64,000 nt of DNA from G965279355 sp965279355 (GTDB lineage: Bacteria > Pseudomonadota > Alphaproteobacteria > CACIAM-22H2). A model generated the notes under the pieces. The model was given only the letters and a program-made list of their open reading frames with translations, searched no databases and was not told where the DNA came from. Made by a program: the position numbers and the translations under genes. Below, piece by piece: positions 53,181-60,597 of the stretch; the stretch's first letter is position 1, and every line of letters starts with the position of its first letter. Where the stretch lies: NCBI GenBank assembly GCA_965279355.1, contig OZ257155.1:248001-312000 (forward strand), in the 5' to 3' direction.

Positions 53181-54158
53181 ATGGCACGATCCTTATGGAT
53201 GACGGGTGGTGTGGTCTCCGCTGTCATTATTGCGCTGGCCGCAGTTCCGGCCGTAGCGCAACAGGACTACCCGACAAAGGAAATTAAGGTCGTGGTCGGC
53301 TTCGGCGCCGGCGGTGGCGGCGATATCCTGGCCCGTTATTTCTCCGACAAGCTGTCGCAGAAAGCCGGCAAACCCGTGATTGTCGAGAACAAAGTCGGCG
53401 CGCTCGGGAATATCGCTTCCGAATTCGTCGCGCGCGCGCGCCCCGACGGCTACACGTTGCAGATCACCGGTGCGAACGGTACCCACGCCTCGGCAAAGTA
53501 CATGTTCAAGAATCTGCCGTTCGATCCGCAAAAGGACTTCACCCCGATCACGACCGTTGCGCGGCTCGCTTTCGTCCTGATGATCGATCCGAAAACGCCG
53601 GCCACCAATGTGGCGGAGCTTACCGCCCATCTCAAAAAGAAGAGCAAAGTCAGCTTCGGCAGCGCCAACACAACATCGCTCGTTGCAGGGGAGCTCTACA
53701 ACATCGCGGCCGGCCTCAACGGTGTGAACATTCCGTATCGCGCAACGACGGACGCTTTTAACGAACTGCTCGGCGGCCAGATCGACTACATGTTCATGGA
53801 TGCAACCTTCAGCATCGAGCAGGCGCGCGCCGGAAAACTTCGCGCGCTGGCCGTGAGCTCGGGCGAACGGCTTTCCATGGTTCCCGAGATCCCGGCGATG
53901 AAAGAGGCTGGCATCGGAGATTTCGACCTGGCGCCGTGGTGGGCGTTTTTTGGCCCCGCCGGGCTTCCGCAGCCGATTGTCGCCAAACTCGAAGGTTGGC
54001 TGAACGAGATCGTCAAGGCGCCGGAGACGAAGGAGTTCCTGAACCGTCAGGGGACCGAGCCGTTCCCCGGCAATGCAAAGATGATGGCCGAGCATCTCTC
54101 AAAGGAAATCGTCAAATGGGAGGCGGCGCTCAAGGCTGCCAAGGTGCAGCCGCAATAA
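53181..54158 (+). CDS. TctC/Bug solute-binding protein, array member 7
   Basis: A 325-residue periplasmic binding protein from the ATG at 53181, after AGGGAGG. A frame opening at 53094 lies in the leader and is not used. Sec signal ending VPAVA. Framework YPTKEIKVVVGF, GGGGDILARYF (the most canonical Bug motif of the set), KPVIVENKVGALGNIASEFV, PDGYTLQITG with loop ANGTHASAK, FDPQKDFTPITTVA, FMDATFSIEQ, PWWAFFGPAG and end KVQPQ. Its loop is unlike all others. It probably starts a second transcription unit. Confidence 0.93.
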   Translation: MARSLWMTGGVVSAVIIALAAVPAVAQQDYPTKEIKVVVGFGAGGGGDILARYFSDKLSQKAGKPVIVENKVGALGNIASEFVARARPDGYTLQITGANGTHASAKYMFKNLPFDPQKDFTPITTVARLAFVLMIDPKTPATNVAELTAHLKKKSKVSFGSANTTSLVAGELYNIAAGLNGVNIPYRATTDAFNELLGGQIDYMFMDATFSIEQARAGKLRALAVSSGERLSMVPEIPAMKEAGIGDFDLAPWWAFFGPAGLPQPIVAKLEGWLNEIVKAPETKEFLNRQGTEPFPGNAKMMAEHLSKEIVKWEAALKAAKVQPQ

Positions 54159-54212
54159 GAGCAGATGCGGAATCGGCCCACGGACCTGGTAACAGCAAAG
54201 GTGCGTTTTAGA

Positions 54213-55193
54213 ATGAAAAAGTTGGCATTGGCACGATCGTTTCTGGCTTTCCTCGCATTGTCGAGCCTCAGCTCGGTAACGCCTGCGGCGGCGCAGGCTT
54301 ACCCGGCACGCGAGCTCAAAACCATGTGCGGATTCAATCCCGGCAGCGGCGCAGACGTCCTCTGTCGCTTCTTCTCGGACAAACTGAGCGGCCTCGCCGG
54401 CAAGCCGGTGCTCGTCGAAAATCGCGGTGGCATGGGCGGTGTTCTCGGTGCCGAAGCCGCGGCACGCGCCCGGCCGGATGGCTACACGGTGCTGATCACG
54501 CCGGGAGGTTCAACGCATACGGCAGCGGCTCACCTCTACAAGAAGCTTCCCTACGACCCAATCAAGGACTTCGCGCCGGTTACGACGCTGTGCGACCTGT
54601 CGTTCGTGCTCGTCGTCGATCCCGCACGGAACCTGAAAACCGTCGCCGATCTGACGGGCTATCTCAAGCAGAAGGGGGGCAAGGCGAACTATGGGGCCTC
54701 GACCAGCACCGGAATTGTTGCTGCCGAACTCTATAAGGCAGCGACGGGCCTCGAAGTAACGCCGGTCCAGTTCCGTGGCGCGGCGCCGCAAATCGGCGCG
54801 TTGCAGGTCGGTGATATCGATTTCCTCTTTACCGACACTGTGACCGCACTTGAACAGTCCCGGGCGGGGAAATTACAGGCGCTCGCGGTGACGTCCGCAA
54901 AGCGGATCAGTGCTGCTTCTCACCTGCCGACAATGCGGGAGATCGGGTTTGCCAATTTCGATCTGACGTCCTGGTGGTCGGTTCACATGCCGCGAGAAAC
55001 GCCGCAACCGATCGTTGACAAGCTGGTGACCTGGTTCAACCAGATCATCGCCATGGAGGAGACCAAAAAATTCTTCAATACGATCGGCGCGGAACCGATG
55101 CCCGGCACGCCGGAGAGCCTGACTGCGCTGATCGTCGAGGATACCAAGCGTTGGGCTGAGTACGTGAAGGTCGCCAAGCTTGAACCGCAATAA
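54213..55193 (+). CDS. TctC/Bug solute-binding protein, array member 8
   Basis: A 326-residue periplasmic binding protein from the ATG at 54213. An in-frame start at 54165 precedes the signal by 16 polar residues. Sec signal LAFLALSSLSSVTPAAA. Framework YPARELKTMCGF, GSGADVLCRFF, KPVLVENRGGMGGVLGAEAA, PDGYTVLITPGG with loop STHTAAAH, YDPIKDFAPVTTLCDL, LFTDTVTALEQ, SWWSVHMPRE and end KLEPQ. Three Cys residues near the presumed pocket (MCGF, LCRF, LCDL) are unusual for the set. Confidence 0.93.
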   Translation: MKKLALARSFLAFLALSSLSSVTPAAAQAYPARELKTMCGFNPGSGADVLCRFFSDKLSGLAGKPVLVENRGGMGGVLGAEAAARARPDGYTVLITPGGSTHTAAAHLYKKLPYDPIKDFAPVTTLCDLSFVLVVDPARNLKTVADLTGYLKQKGGKANYGASTSTGIVAAELYKAATGLEVTPVQFRGAAPQIGALQVGDIDFLFTDTVTALEQSRAGKLQALAVTSAKRISAASHLPTMREIGFANFDLTSWWSVHMPRETPQPIVDKLVTWFNQIIAMEETKKFFNTIGAEPMPGTPESLTALIVEDTKRWAEYVKVAKLEPQ

Positions 55194-55245
55194 GGACTGC
55201 GCCCCAAACGACTATTGAACATCAGACCCTAAAGAGGAGACTTCC

Positions 55246-56226
55246 ATGACACAATCGAGACGCGACCTGTTGCGGCTTGCTGCTGCGGCGCCCGCGCTGT
55301 CCTTGACCTCCGGCTCGGCATTCGCGCAGGCGGACTATCCGAACAAGAACATCACGGCGATCTGCATGTTTCCGGCCGGAACCGGCGCAGATGTGTTCGT
55401 CCGCTTCTATGGCGATCAGCTGCAGAAGCGTCTGGGTAAACCGGTCATCGTCGAAAATAAGGTAGGCGCGTTCGGTCTGATCGCGACGCAGCAGGTTGCC
55501 CAGGCCCGTCCGGATGGCTACACGATCTATATCGCGCCGGGCAGTTCAGTTCTTGCCGCGGCACCGCATCTTTACAACACGGTGCCTTACGATTCGATCA
55601 AGGACTTCCAGTCGGTGACGTCACTGGCAAAGCTGACGTTCTTCCTCACGGTGGCTGCGGACAGCCCTTATAAGACCGTTGCGGATCTGACGGCCGCGTT
55701 GAAGGCGAAAGGCGACAAGGCCTCATACGGATCGACCGCCAATACCGGTCTGGTATCGAGTGAGCTTTATAAAGCCTCGTTCGGTCTTCAGACCGTCGAG
55801 GTGAAATATCGCGACGCAGCCACCGCGCTGAATGATCTGATCGGCCATCAGGTGGAGTTCATCCATTTTGATCCCGTTGCTGTTCTCGAATACGCAAAAG
55901 CAGGTCGGGTGCGTATCCTGGCAACCGCATCGGCGGAGCGTATGGCCTCTGTCCCGGATGTGCCGAGCGCCAAGGAAGTCGGCATCAGCGGCGATATCGT
56001 TGCCTGGTGGTCGGTCCATGTTCCCGCGAAGACGCCTATGGCCATTGTCGACAAGCTGGAGAGTGCCTTCAACGCTATCGTTGCCAGCGACGAGGCCAAA
56101 AAATTCCTGGCCAATCAGGGATCGGATTCATTTCCAGGCAATCGCAAGGTCATCGATGACCTCCTCGCGCGCGACCTCAAGGCCTGGGGCGACTATGTGA
56201 GGATCGCCAAGATACAGAAAGTGTAG
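55246..56226 (+). CDS. TctC/Bug solute-binding protein with Tat-like signal, array member 9
   Basis: A 326-residue periplasmic binding protein. Its signal differs from that of the first eight members: a twin-Arg motif QSRRDLLRLAAAAPAL near the N-terminus, cleavage after AFA. Framework YPNKNITAICMF, GTGADVFVRFY, KPVIVENKVGAFGLIATQQV, PDGYTIYIAPGS with loop SVLAAAPH, YDSIKDFQSVTSLA, HFDPVAVLEY and AWWSVHVPAK. Close to member 10. Export folded through Tat is likely if the motif works. End KIQKV. Confidence 0.93.
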   Translation: MTQSRRDLLRLAAAAPALSLTSGSAFAQADYPNKNITAICMFPAGTGADVFVRFYGDQLQKRLGKPVIVENKVGAFGLIATQQVAQARPDGYTIYIAPGSSVLAAAPHLYNTVPYDSIKDFQSVTSLAKLTFFLTVAADSPYKTVADLTAALKAKGDKASYGSTANTGLVSSELYKASFGLQTVEVKYRDAATALNDLIGHQVEFIHFDPVAVLEYAKAGRVRILATASAERMASVPDVPSAKEVGISGDIVAWWSVHVPAKTPMAIVDKLESAFNAIVASDEAKKFLANQGSDSFPGNRKVIDDLLARDLKAWGDYVRIAKIQKV

Positions 56227-56270
56227 GGCTGGAAATCAGCCTCGAAGCGGGACGGAAAGCGGAGGGCAAT

Positions 56271-57254
56271 ATGAGGCATTCATTCGCTGCGATTCTGGCG
56301 GCAACCATGTTGCCTCTCTTCGCGATGGGAACGGCGCCGGCCTGGTCACAGGCGGACGCCTATCCCAGCCGGCAGATCACCTCGATCTGCATGTTTCCTC
56401 CGGGAACAGGGGCGGACGTCTTCGTTCGTTTCTTTGCCGCCAAGCTGCAGGACCTTGCCGGCAAGCCAGTGATTGTCGACAACAAGGTCGGTGCGTTCGG
56501 CAACATCGCCACCGAGGCGGTCGCCAAGTCACGGCCGGACGGTTACACGATCTATATCGCGCCCGGAAGTTCCGTCCTGGCATCCTCGCCGTCGCTGTTC
56601 AAGAAGCTGAATTACGATCCAGTCAATGATTTCGAGCATGTGACGACACTGGCGAAGATCGCCTTCATGCTGATTGTCGAGCCGAATTCTCCGCATAAGA
56701 CGGTCGCAGATCTCACCGCGCATCTCAAGGCGAGGGGAGACAAGGGCTCTTACGGCTCCGCAGCCAATACCGGGCTGGTTGCAGCTGAGCTCTACAAGGC
56801 TGCATTCGGTTTGCCGACCGTCGAAGTAAAGTACCGGGCGATTGCCGAGGCGTTGAACGACTTACAGGGTAAGCAACTTGAGTTCGCCTTCATCGATACG
56901 CAGGGCGGGCTCGAACAGTCGCGCGCCGGCCGTGTCAGGGGGCTGATGGTGACGTCGGCTCAGCGCATGGCTTCCGTTCCGGAACTACCCGGTGCGAGCG
57001 AAGCCGGCGTGCCGGGTATGGATCTTGTTGCCTGGTGGTCGGTGCATACGCCGGCCAGGACGCCCAAGCCGATCCTCGACAAGCTCGAAGGCTGGTTCAA
57101 TCAGATCGTTCAGATGGAGGAAACGAAGCAGTTCCTCAATCGTTCAGGCTCCGATCCGTTTCCCGGAAATTCGACGATGCTGAAGGACCTGCTTGCGAAG
57201 GATACGAAGGCCTGGGCCGACTATGTCCGACTGGCAAAGATCGAGCCGCAATGA
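56271..57254 (+). CDS. TctC/Bug solute-binding protein, array member 10
   Basis: A 327-residue periplasmic binding protein. Sec signal MLPLFAMGTAPAWS. Framework YPSRQITSICMF, GTGADVFVRFF, KPVIVDNKVGAFGNIATEAV, PDGYTIYIAPGS with loop SVLASSPS, YDPVNDFEHVTTLA, FIDTQGGLEQ, AWWSVHTPAR and end KIEPQ. The ligand loop is nearly that of member 9, yet the export signal is Sec-type, so the signal was exchanged or lost after duplication. It lies 44 bp from member 9. Confidence 0.93.
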   Translation: MRHSFAAILAATMLPLFAMGTAPAWSQADAYPSRQITSICMFPPGTGADVFVRFFAAKLQDLAGKPVIVDNKVGAFGNIATEAVAKSRPDGYTIYIAPGSSVLASSPSLFKKLNYDPVNDFEHVTTLAKIAFMLIVEPNSPHKTVADLTAHLKARGDKGSYGSAANTGLVAAELYKAAFGLPTVEVKYRAIAEALNDLQGKQLEFAFIDTQGGLEQSRAGRVRGLMVTSAQRMASVPELPGASEAGVPGMDLVAWWSVHTPARTPKPILDKLEGWFNQIVQMEETKQFLNRSGSDPFPGNSTMLKDLLAKDTKAWADYVRLAKIEPQ

Positions 57255-57299
57255 GATCAAGCCTGTAGTACCGCCGTTTCATCGAGGGGAGAGACCGAA

Positions 57300-58295
57300 A
57301 TGTCGCAATCACGCCGTCAAATTCTTCGTGTCGCCGCTGCCGCGCCCGCGCTGGCGCTGCCATGGCAGGCCGGTTTGTCGTGGGCGCAGGGCGCCGCCGA
57401 TTATCCGAACAAGGAAATCCGCTCGATCTGCAACCTTGCCGCCGGGTCGGCCACCGACATCATCACGCGGTTCTTTGCGGACAGGCTGTCGAAAGTCGCC
57501 AATCGCACCGTCATCGTCGAGAACAAGGTTGGGGCGGCCGGCGCCATCGGCGTGGAGGCGGTCGCGCGCTCGCGGCCGGATGGCTACACGATCTTCATCG
57601 GCGGTGGTAGCTCGGCGATGGCGGCGGCGCCGAATATTTACAAAAAGCTCCCTTACGATCCGAATACCGATTTCGAGCACGTCACGACGCTGTTGCGTGT
57701 GTGCTTCGTCATGATGGTTGACGGCAAGAAGCCGATCCACTCCGTTGCCGATTTGACGGAGCATCTGAAGAAGCGGGGCGACAAGGCGAACTACGGAACC
57801 TCGACATCGCCCGGCACGGTCGCCGCGGAAATGTATAAGCAGGCCATCGGCCTGAATGTCCTGCAGGTCAACTACAAGACCACCCAGGAAATCCTGACCG
57901 ACCTTGCAGCCGGCGAAATCGACTTCACCTTTGTCAGTTCGGCGACAGCGAAGGAGCAGCATGCGTCCGGCCGCTTCCGGGCCCTGGCGATCACTCCACC
58001 GGAACGCATGGCCGTAACCGGTGACTGGCCGACAATGCGGGAAGTAGGTATCCCGGCGGCCGATATCCTCGATTTCTGGTCGGTGCACGTACCGGCCAAG
58101 ACACCGCAGCCGATCGTGGACAAGCTGGAGGGCTGGTTCAATCAGATCGTGCGGATGGAGGAGACCAAGGCGTTCCTCTGGAACATCGGCGCCGATCCGT
58201 ACCCCGGCAATCAGAAGCTTGTCCGAGAACTGATTCCGGCCCAGCGGAGAAAATGGGCGGACTACATGAAGATCGCGAAGATCGAGCCGGTCTGA
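57300..58295 (+). CDS. TctC/Bug solute-binding protein with Tat-like signal, array member 11
   Basis: A 331-residue periplasmic binding protein. Twin-Arg motif QSRRQILRVAAAAPAL at the N-terminus, as in member 9. Framework YPNKEIRSICNL, GSATDIITRFF, RTVIVENKVGAAGAIGVEAV, PDGYTIFIGGGS with loop SAMAAAPN, YDPNTDFEHVTTLL, TFVSSATAKEQ, and DFWSVHVPAK in place of the usual SWW or AWW. It is the only member with Thr-Asp in the front motif, as in classical Bug proteins. End KIEPV. A GC-rich inverted repeat follows the stop (58296-58308). Confidence 0.93.
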   Translation: MSQSRRQILRVAAAAPALALPWQAGLSWAQGAADYPNKEIRSICNLAAGSATDIITRFFADRLSKVANRTVIVENKVGAAGAIGVEAVARSRPDGYTIFIGGGSSAMAAAPNIYKKLPYDPNTDFEHVTTLLRVCFVMMVDGKKPIHSVADLTEHLKKRGDKANYGTSTSPGTVAAEMYKQAIGLNVLQVNYKTTQEILTDLAAGEIDFTFVSSATAKEQHASGRFRALAITPPERMAVTGDWPTMREVGIPAADILDFWSVHVPAKTPQPIVDKLEGWFNQIVRMEETKAFLWNIGADPYPGNQKLVRELIPAQRRKWADYMKIAKIEPV

Positions 58296-58364
58296 GCGGC
58301 AGGGCCGCAGAAAAGAGCGGCCGCGGCATTTGCTGCATCGCAACAATCTAGTGGCTCAACCGCT

Positions 58365-58393
58365 TTGAACACAGGGTGATTAGCCGCTATACA
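58365..58393 (+). promoter_or_regulatory. Probable sigma-70 promoter of array member 12
   Basis: -35 TTGAAC at 58365-58370, 17-bp spacer, -10 TATACA at 58388-58393, ending 33 bp before the ATG at 58427. The 131-bp gap after member 11 also holds a GC-rich hairpin (58296-58308), so member 12 is probably expressed on its own. Confidence 0.6.
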
Positions 58394-58426
58394 CTGCCCT
58401 ACCGTTATTGAGGGAGAGGAATACCT

Positions 58427-59404
58427 ATGGTCATTTCAAAAATGCTGCGTCCGACCTTGCTGGCGCTTCCGCTGGCACTGCTCGCCGCGCCCGGCATGGC
58501 GCAGGATTACCCGGCGCGCGAAATCCGGGTGGTCTGCGGCTATGCCGCTGGCACCGGCGCCGATATTCTCGTGCGCTTCTTCGCCGACAAGCTGCGCCCG
58601 CTGACCGGCCAGACCATGCTTGTCGAGAACAAAGTTGGCGCGTTTACCGCAATCGCGGCCGAATACGTAGCGCGGGCACGCCCCGATGGCTACACGCTGT
58701 TCATCACCGCGGGCAATTCGACAATGGCGGGCAATCCGCATCAGTTCAACAAGCTGCCCTACGATCCGCTGAAGGATTTCGCCCCGATCACCACGCTGGT
58801 GACCTTGCCCTTCGTTCTGACCGTGAAGCCGGATTCCAGCATGAAGACGGCGCAGGACCTCATCACGCAGATGAAGGCAAAGGGCGACAAGGCATCCTAC
58901 GGCGCTCCCAATACGATCTCGGTCGCCGCGGGAGAGCTTCTTAAGAATATGGCTGGATTGAGCGCGGTTCAGGTGACGTACAAATCGACGCCCGAGGCGC
59001 TCACGGACCTGATTGGCAACCAGATCGACTACCTGTGGGCTGACGGCACGTTTGCCGGCGGCCAGATCGCCAATAATCGCCTGCGGGGTCTCGCCGTAAC
59101 AACCGGCAAGCGCTCTGCAGCCTTCCCCGACCTGCCGACCCTCGATGAGGCCGGCGTGAAAGGGTACGACCTGACGGCCTGGTGGGGCGCATGGTTCCCC
59201 GCGAACACACCCAAGCCGATCGTCGACAAGATGAACGGCTGGCTGACCCAGATCCTCGCCTCGCAGGAAGCAAAGGACTACCTGACCAAGACGGCGGCGG
59301 CGACACCCTTCCCGGGCACCCCGCAGTCGACCCATGACTATCTGGTCAAGGAAACCAAGTTCTGGGGCGAGGTGTTCACTCTCGCCAAGGTGCAGAAACA
59401 GTAA
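58427..59404 (+). CDS. TctC/Bug solute-binding protein, array member 12
   Basis: A 325-residue periplasmic binding protein and the last of the array. Sec signal LLALPLALLAAPGMA. Framework YPAREIRVVCGY, GTGADILVRFF, QTMLVENKVGAFTAIAAEYV, PDGYTLFITAG with loop NSTMAGNPH, YDPLKDFAPITTLV, LWADGTFAGGQ, AWWGAWFPAN and end KVQKQ. GAGGGAGAGG precedes the ATG. It has its own promoter candidate upstream and a strong terminator downstream. Confidence 0.93.
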   Translation: MVISKMLRPTLLALPLALLAAPGMAQDYPAREIRVVCGYAAGTGADILVRFFADKLRPLTGQTMLVENKVGAFTAIAAEYVARARPDGYTLFITAGNSTMAGNPHQFNKLPYDPLKDFAPITTLVTLPFVLTVKPDSSMKTAQDLITQMKAKGDKASYGAPNTISVAAGELLKNMAGLSAVQVTYKSTPEALTDLIGNQIDYLWADGTFAGGQIANNRLRGLAVTTGKRSAAFPDLPTLDEAGVKGYDLTAWWGAWFPANTPKPIVDKMNGWLTQILASQEAKDYLTKTAAATPFPGTPQSTHDYLVKETKFWGEVFTLAKVQKQ

Positions 59405-59425
59405 TCGGTCGAAGGCCGGACATAA

Positions 59426-59457
59426 AGCCGGGTGGGTGACCACCCGGCTTTTTTTGT
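59426..59457 (+). terminator. Rho-independent terminator closing the binding-protein array
   Basis: A ten-base perfect stem, AGCCGGGTGG (59426-59435) with CCACCCGGCT (59440-59449), GTGA loop, then a run of seven further T residues. It lies 22 bp after member 12, directly before the convergent dehydrogenase stop at 59460. Confidence 0.9.
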
Positions 59458-59459
59458 GC

Positions 59460-60242
59460 CTATTGCGAGGTCCAGCCACCATCGACCGGGAGCGAGACGC
59501 CGCGCATTTGCGCCGCCGCATCCGAGCAAAGAAACACGGCAAGGCCGCCCAACTGCTCCGGGGTCACAAATTCCCTTGAGGGCTGCTTCTCGGAGAGCAG
59601 GGCGAGCTTGGCGGCATCGTTGGAGATCTTCTCGCGCGCTGCCCAGTCATCGACCTGCTTCTGGACCAGTGGGGTGAGAACCCAGCCCGGGCAGATCGCA
59701 TTGCAGGTGATCCCGGTTGTGGCGGTCTCAAGCGCGGTCACCTTGGTGATGCCGACCACGCCGTGTTTGGCGGCCACATAAGCGACCTTCTGGACCGAGG
59801 CCACGAGGCCGTGCGCGGAGGCTATATTGATGATCCGTCCCCAGTTGCGCGATTTCATCTGGGGCAGGACGGCGCGGGTGGCGTGGAAGGTCGAGCACAT
59901 GTTGATCGCGATGATCTGGTCCCATTTCTCAACCGGAAAATCCTCGATCAGGGCCGTGTGCTGGATGCCCGCGTTGTTGACCAGAATGTCGACCTTTCCA
60001 AGCTCCTTGGTCGCCAGATCGATCATGCCGGCGATCTCGATGGGCTTCGACATGTCGGCTGGGGAGTAGGCGACCTTGATCCCGAATTCCTTCGCCAGGC
60101 CGGCCCGCGTCGCTTCGATCTGGGCCTTGTCGCCAAAGCCGTTGAGCAGGATATCGGCGCCAGCCCCAGCCAGGGCCCGGGCGATCCCGAGGCCAATGCC
60201 GCTGGTCGATCCCGTCACAACCGCCACTTTCCCCTTGAGCAT
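59460..60242 (-). CDS. bdhA: D-3-hydroxybutyrate dehydrogenase (SDR family)
   Basis: A 260-residue short-chain dehydrogenase that interconverts 3-hydroxybutyrate and acetoacetate with NAD. Nucleotide motif TGSTSGIGLGIA, NNAGIQHTALIEDFP, catalytic Ser in NIASAHGLVAS, and the Tyr-Lys pair in AYVAAKHGV. The stretch AICPGWVLTPLVQKQ and the C-terminal end GVSLPVDGGWTSQ are typical of this enzyme within SDRs. It serves polyhydroxybutyrate or ketone-body use. It converges with the array. An inverted repeat lies 53 bp upstream of the start. Confidence 0.92.
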   Translation of the reverse strand: MLKGKVAVVTGSTSGIGLGIARALAGAGADILLNGFGDKAQIEATRAGLAKEFGIKVAYSPADMSKPIEIAGMIDLATKELGKVDILVNNAGIQHTALIEDFPVEKWDQIIAINMCSTFHATRAVLPQMKSRNWGRIINIASAHGLVASVQKVAYVAAKHGVVGITKVTALETATTGITCNAICPGWVLTPLVQKQVDDWAAREKISNDAAKLALLSEKQPSREFVTPEQLGGLAVFLCSDAAAQMRGVSLPVDGGWTSQ

Positions 60243-60294
60243 GCCGGATCCTTTCTGCGAACCGTTAAAAATGGAGTGCTATCAATAGGCTCTA

Positions 60295-60317
60295 CGATAA
60301 AGCTTACACTTTTATCG
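60295..60317. promoter_or_regulatory. Inverted repeat upstream of bdhA
   Basis: CGATAAA (60295-60301) and TTTATCG (60311-60317) are separated by nine bases in an AT-rich gap between divergent genes. Possible operator for bdhA. Confidence 0.3.
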
Positions 60318-60396
60318 ATACTCGACAAACGGATTGAGGCACTGCGCTACGTATGTCATGTTCTTTGTTAAGTTTATTCATTAACGAGGTGCGATC

Positions 60397-60549
60397 ATGG
60401 ACGTGAACAGCACTGGGCCCAAGGCGCACAGCCAGCCGGCCCCCCGCCGCGATCCGCCACCGAAGGCGGAGCGGCGCGAAGTCGAAGACCGGCCGCCACC
60501 GCCGCCCAAGCAGGCGAACCGGGGTCGCAAGGTCGATCAGTCGGCCTGA
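60397..60549 (+). CDS. 50-aa proline- and charge-rich small protein
   Basis: A short gene: ATG at 60397 after a good GAGGTG site, stop TGA at 60547-60549. The product, 50 residues, is rich in Pro, Arg, Lys and Gln (KAHSQPAPRRDPPPKAERRE, then PPPPPKQANRGRKVDQ). It has no predicted fold, signal or membrane part and is presumably disordered. A strong terminator 22 bp after the stop supports a real transcription unit. I do not recognise it. An unusually basic, intrinsically disordered adaptor is one option. Confidence 0.6.
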   Translation: MDVNSTGPKAHSQPAPRRDPPPKAERREVEDRPPPPPKQANRGRKVDQSA

Positions 60550-60570
60550 GCCGCTCTAAGATCGGGTTTT

Positions 60571-60597
60571 AAGAGGGGCGTTATGCCCCTCTTTTTA
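60571..60597. terminator. Rho-independent terminator shared by convergent small genes
   Basis: AAGAGGGGC (60571-60579) pairs with GCCCCTCTT (60585-60593) around GTTAT, followed by a T-rich tail (TTTATTT) on the plus strand. The stop codon of the minus-strand neighbour (60595-60597) lies inside the T-rich tail. Confidence 0.85.
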
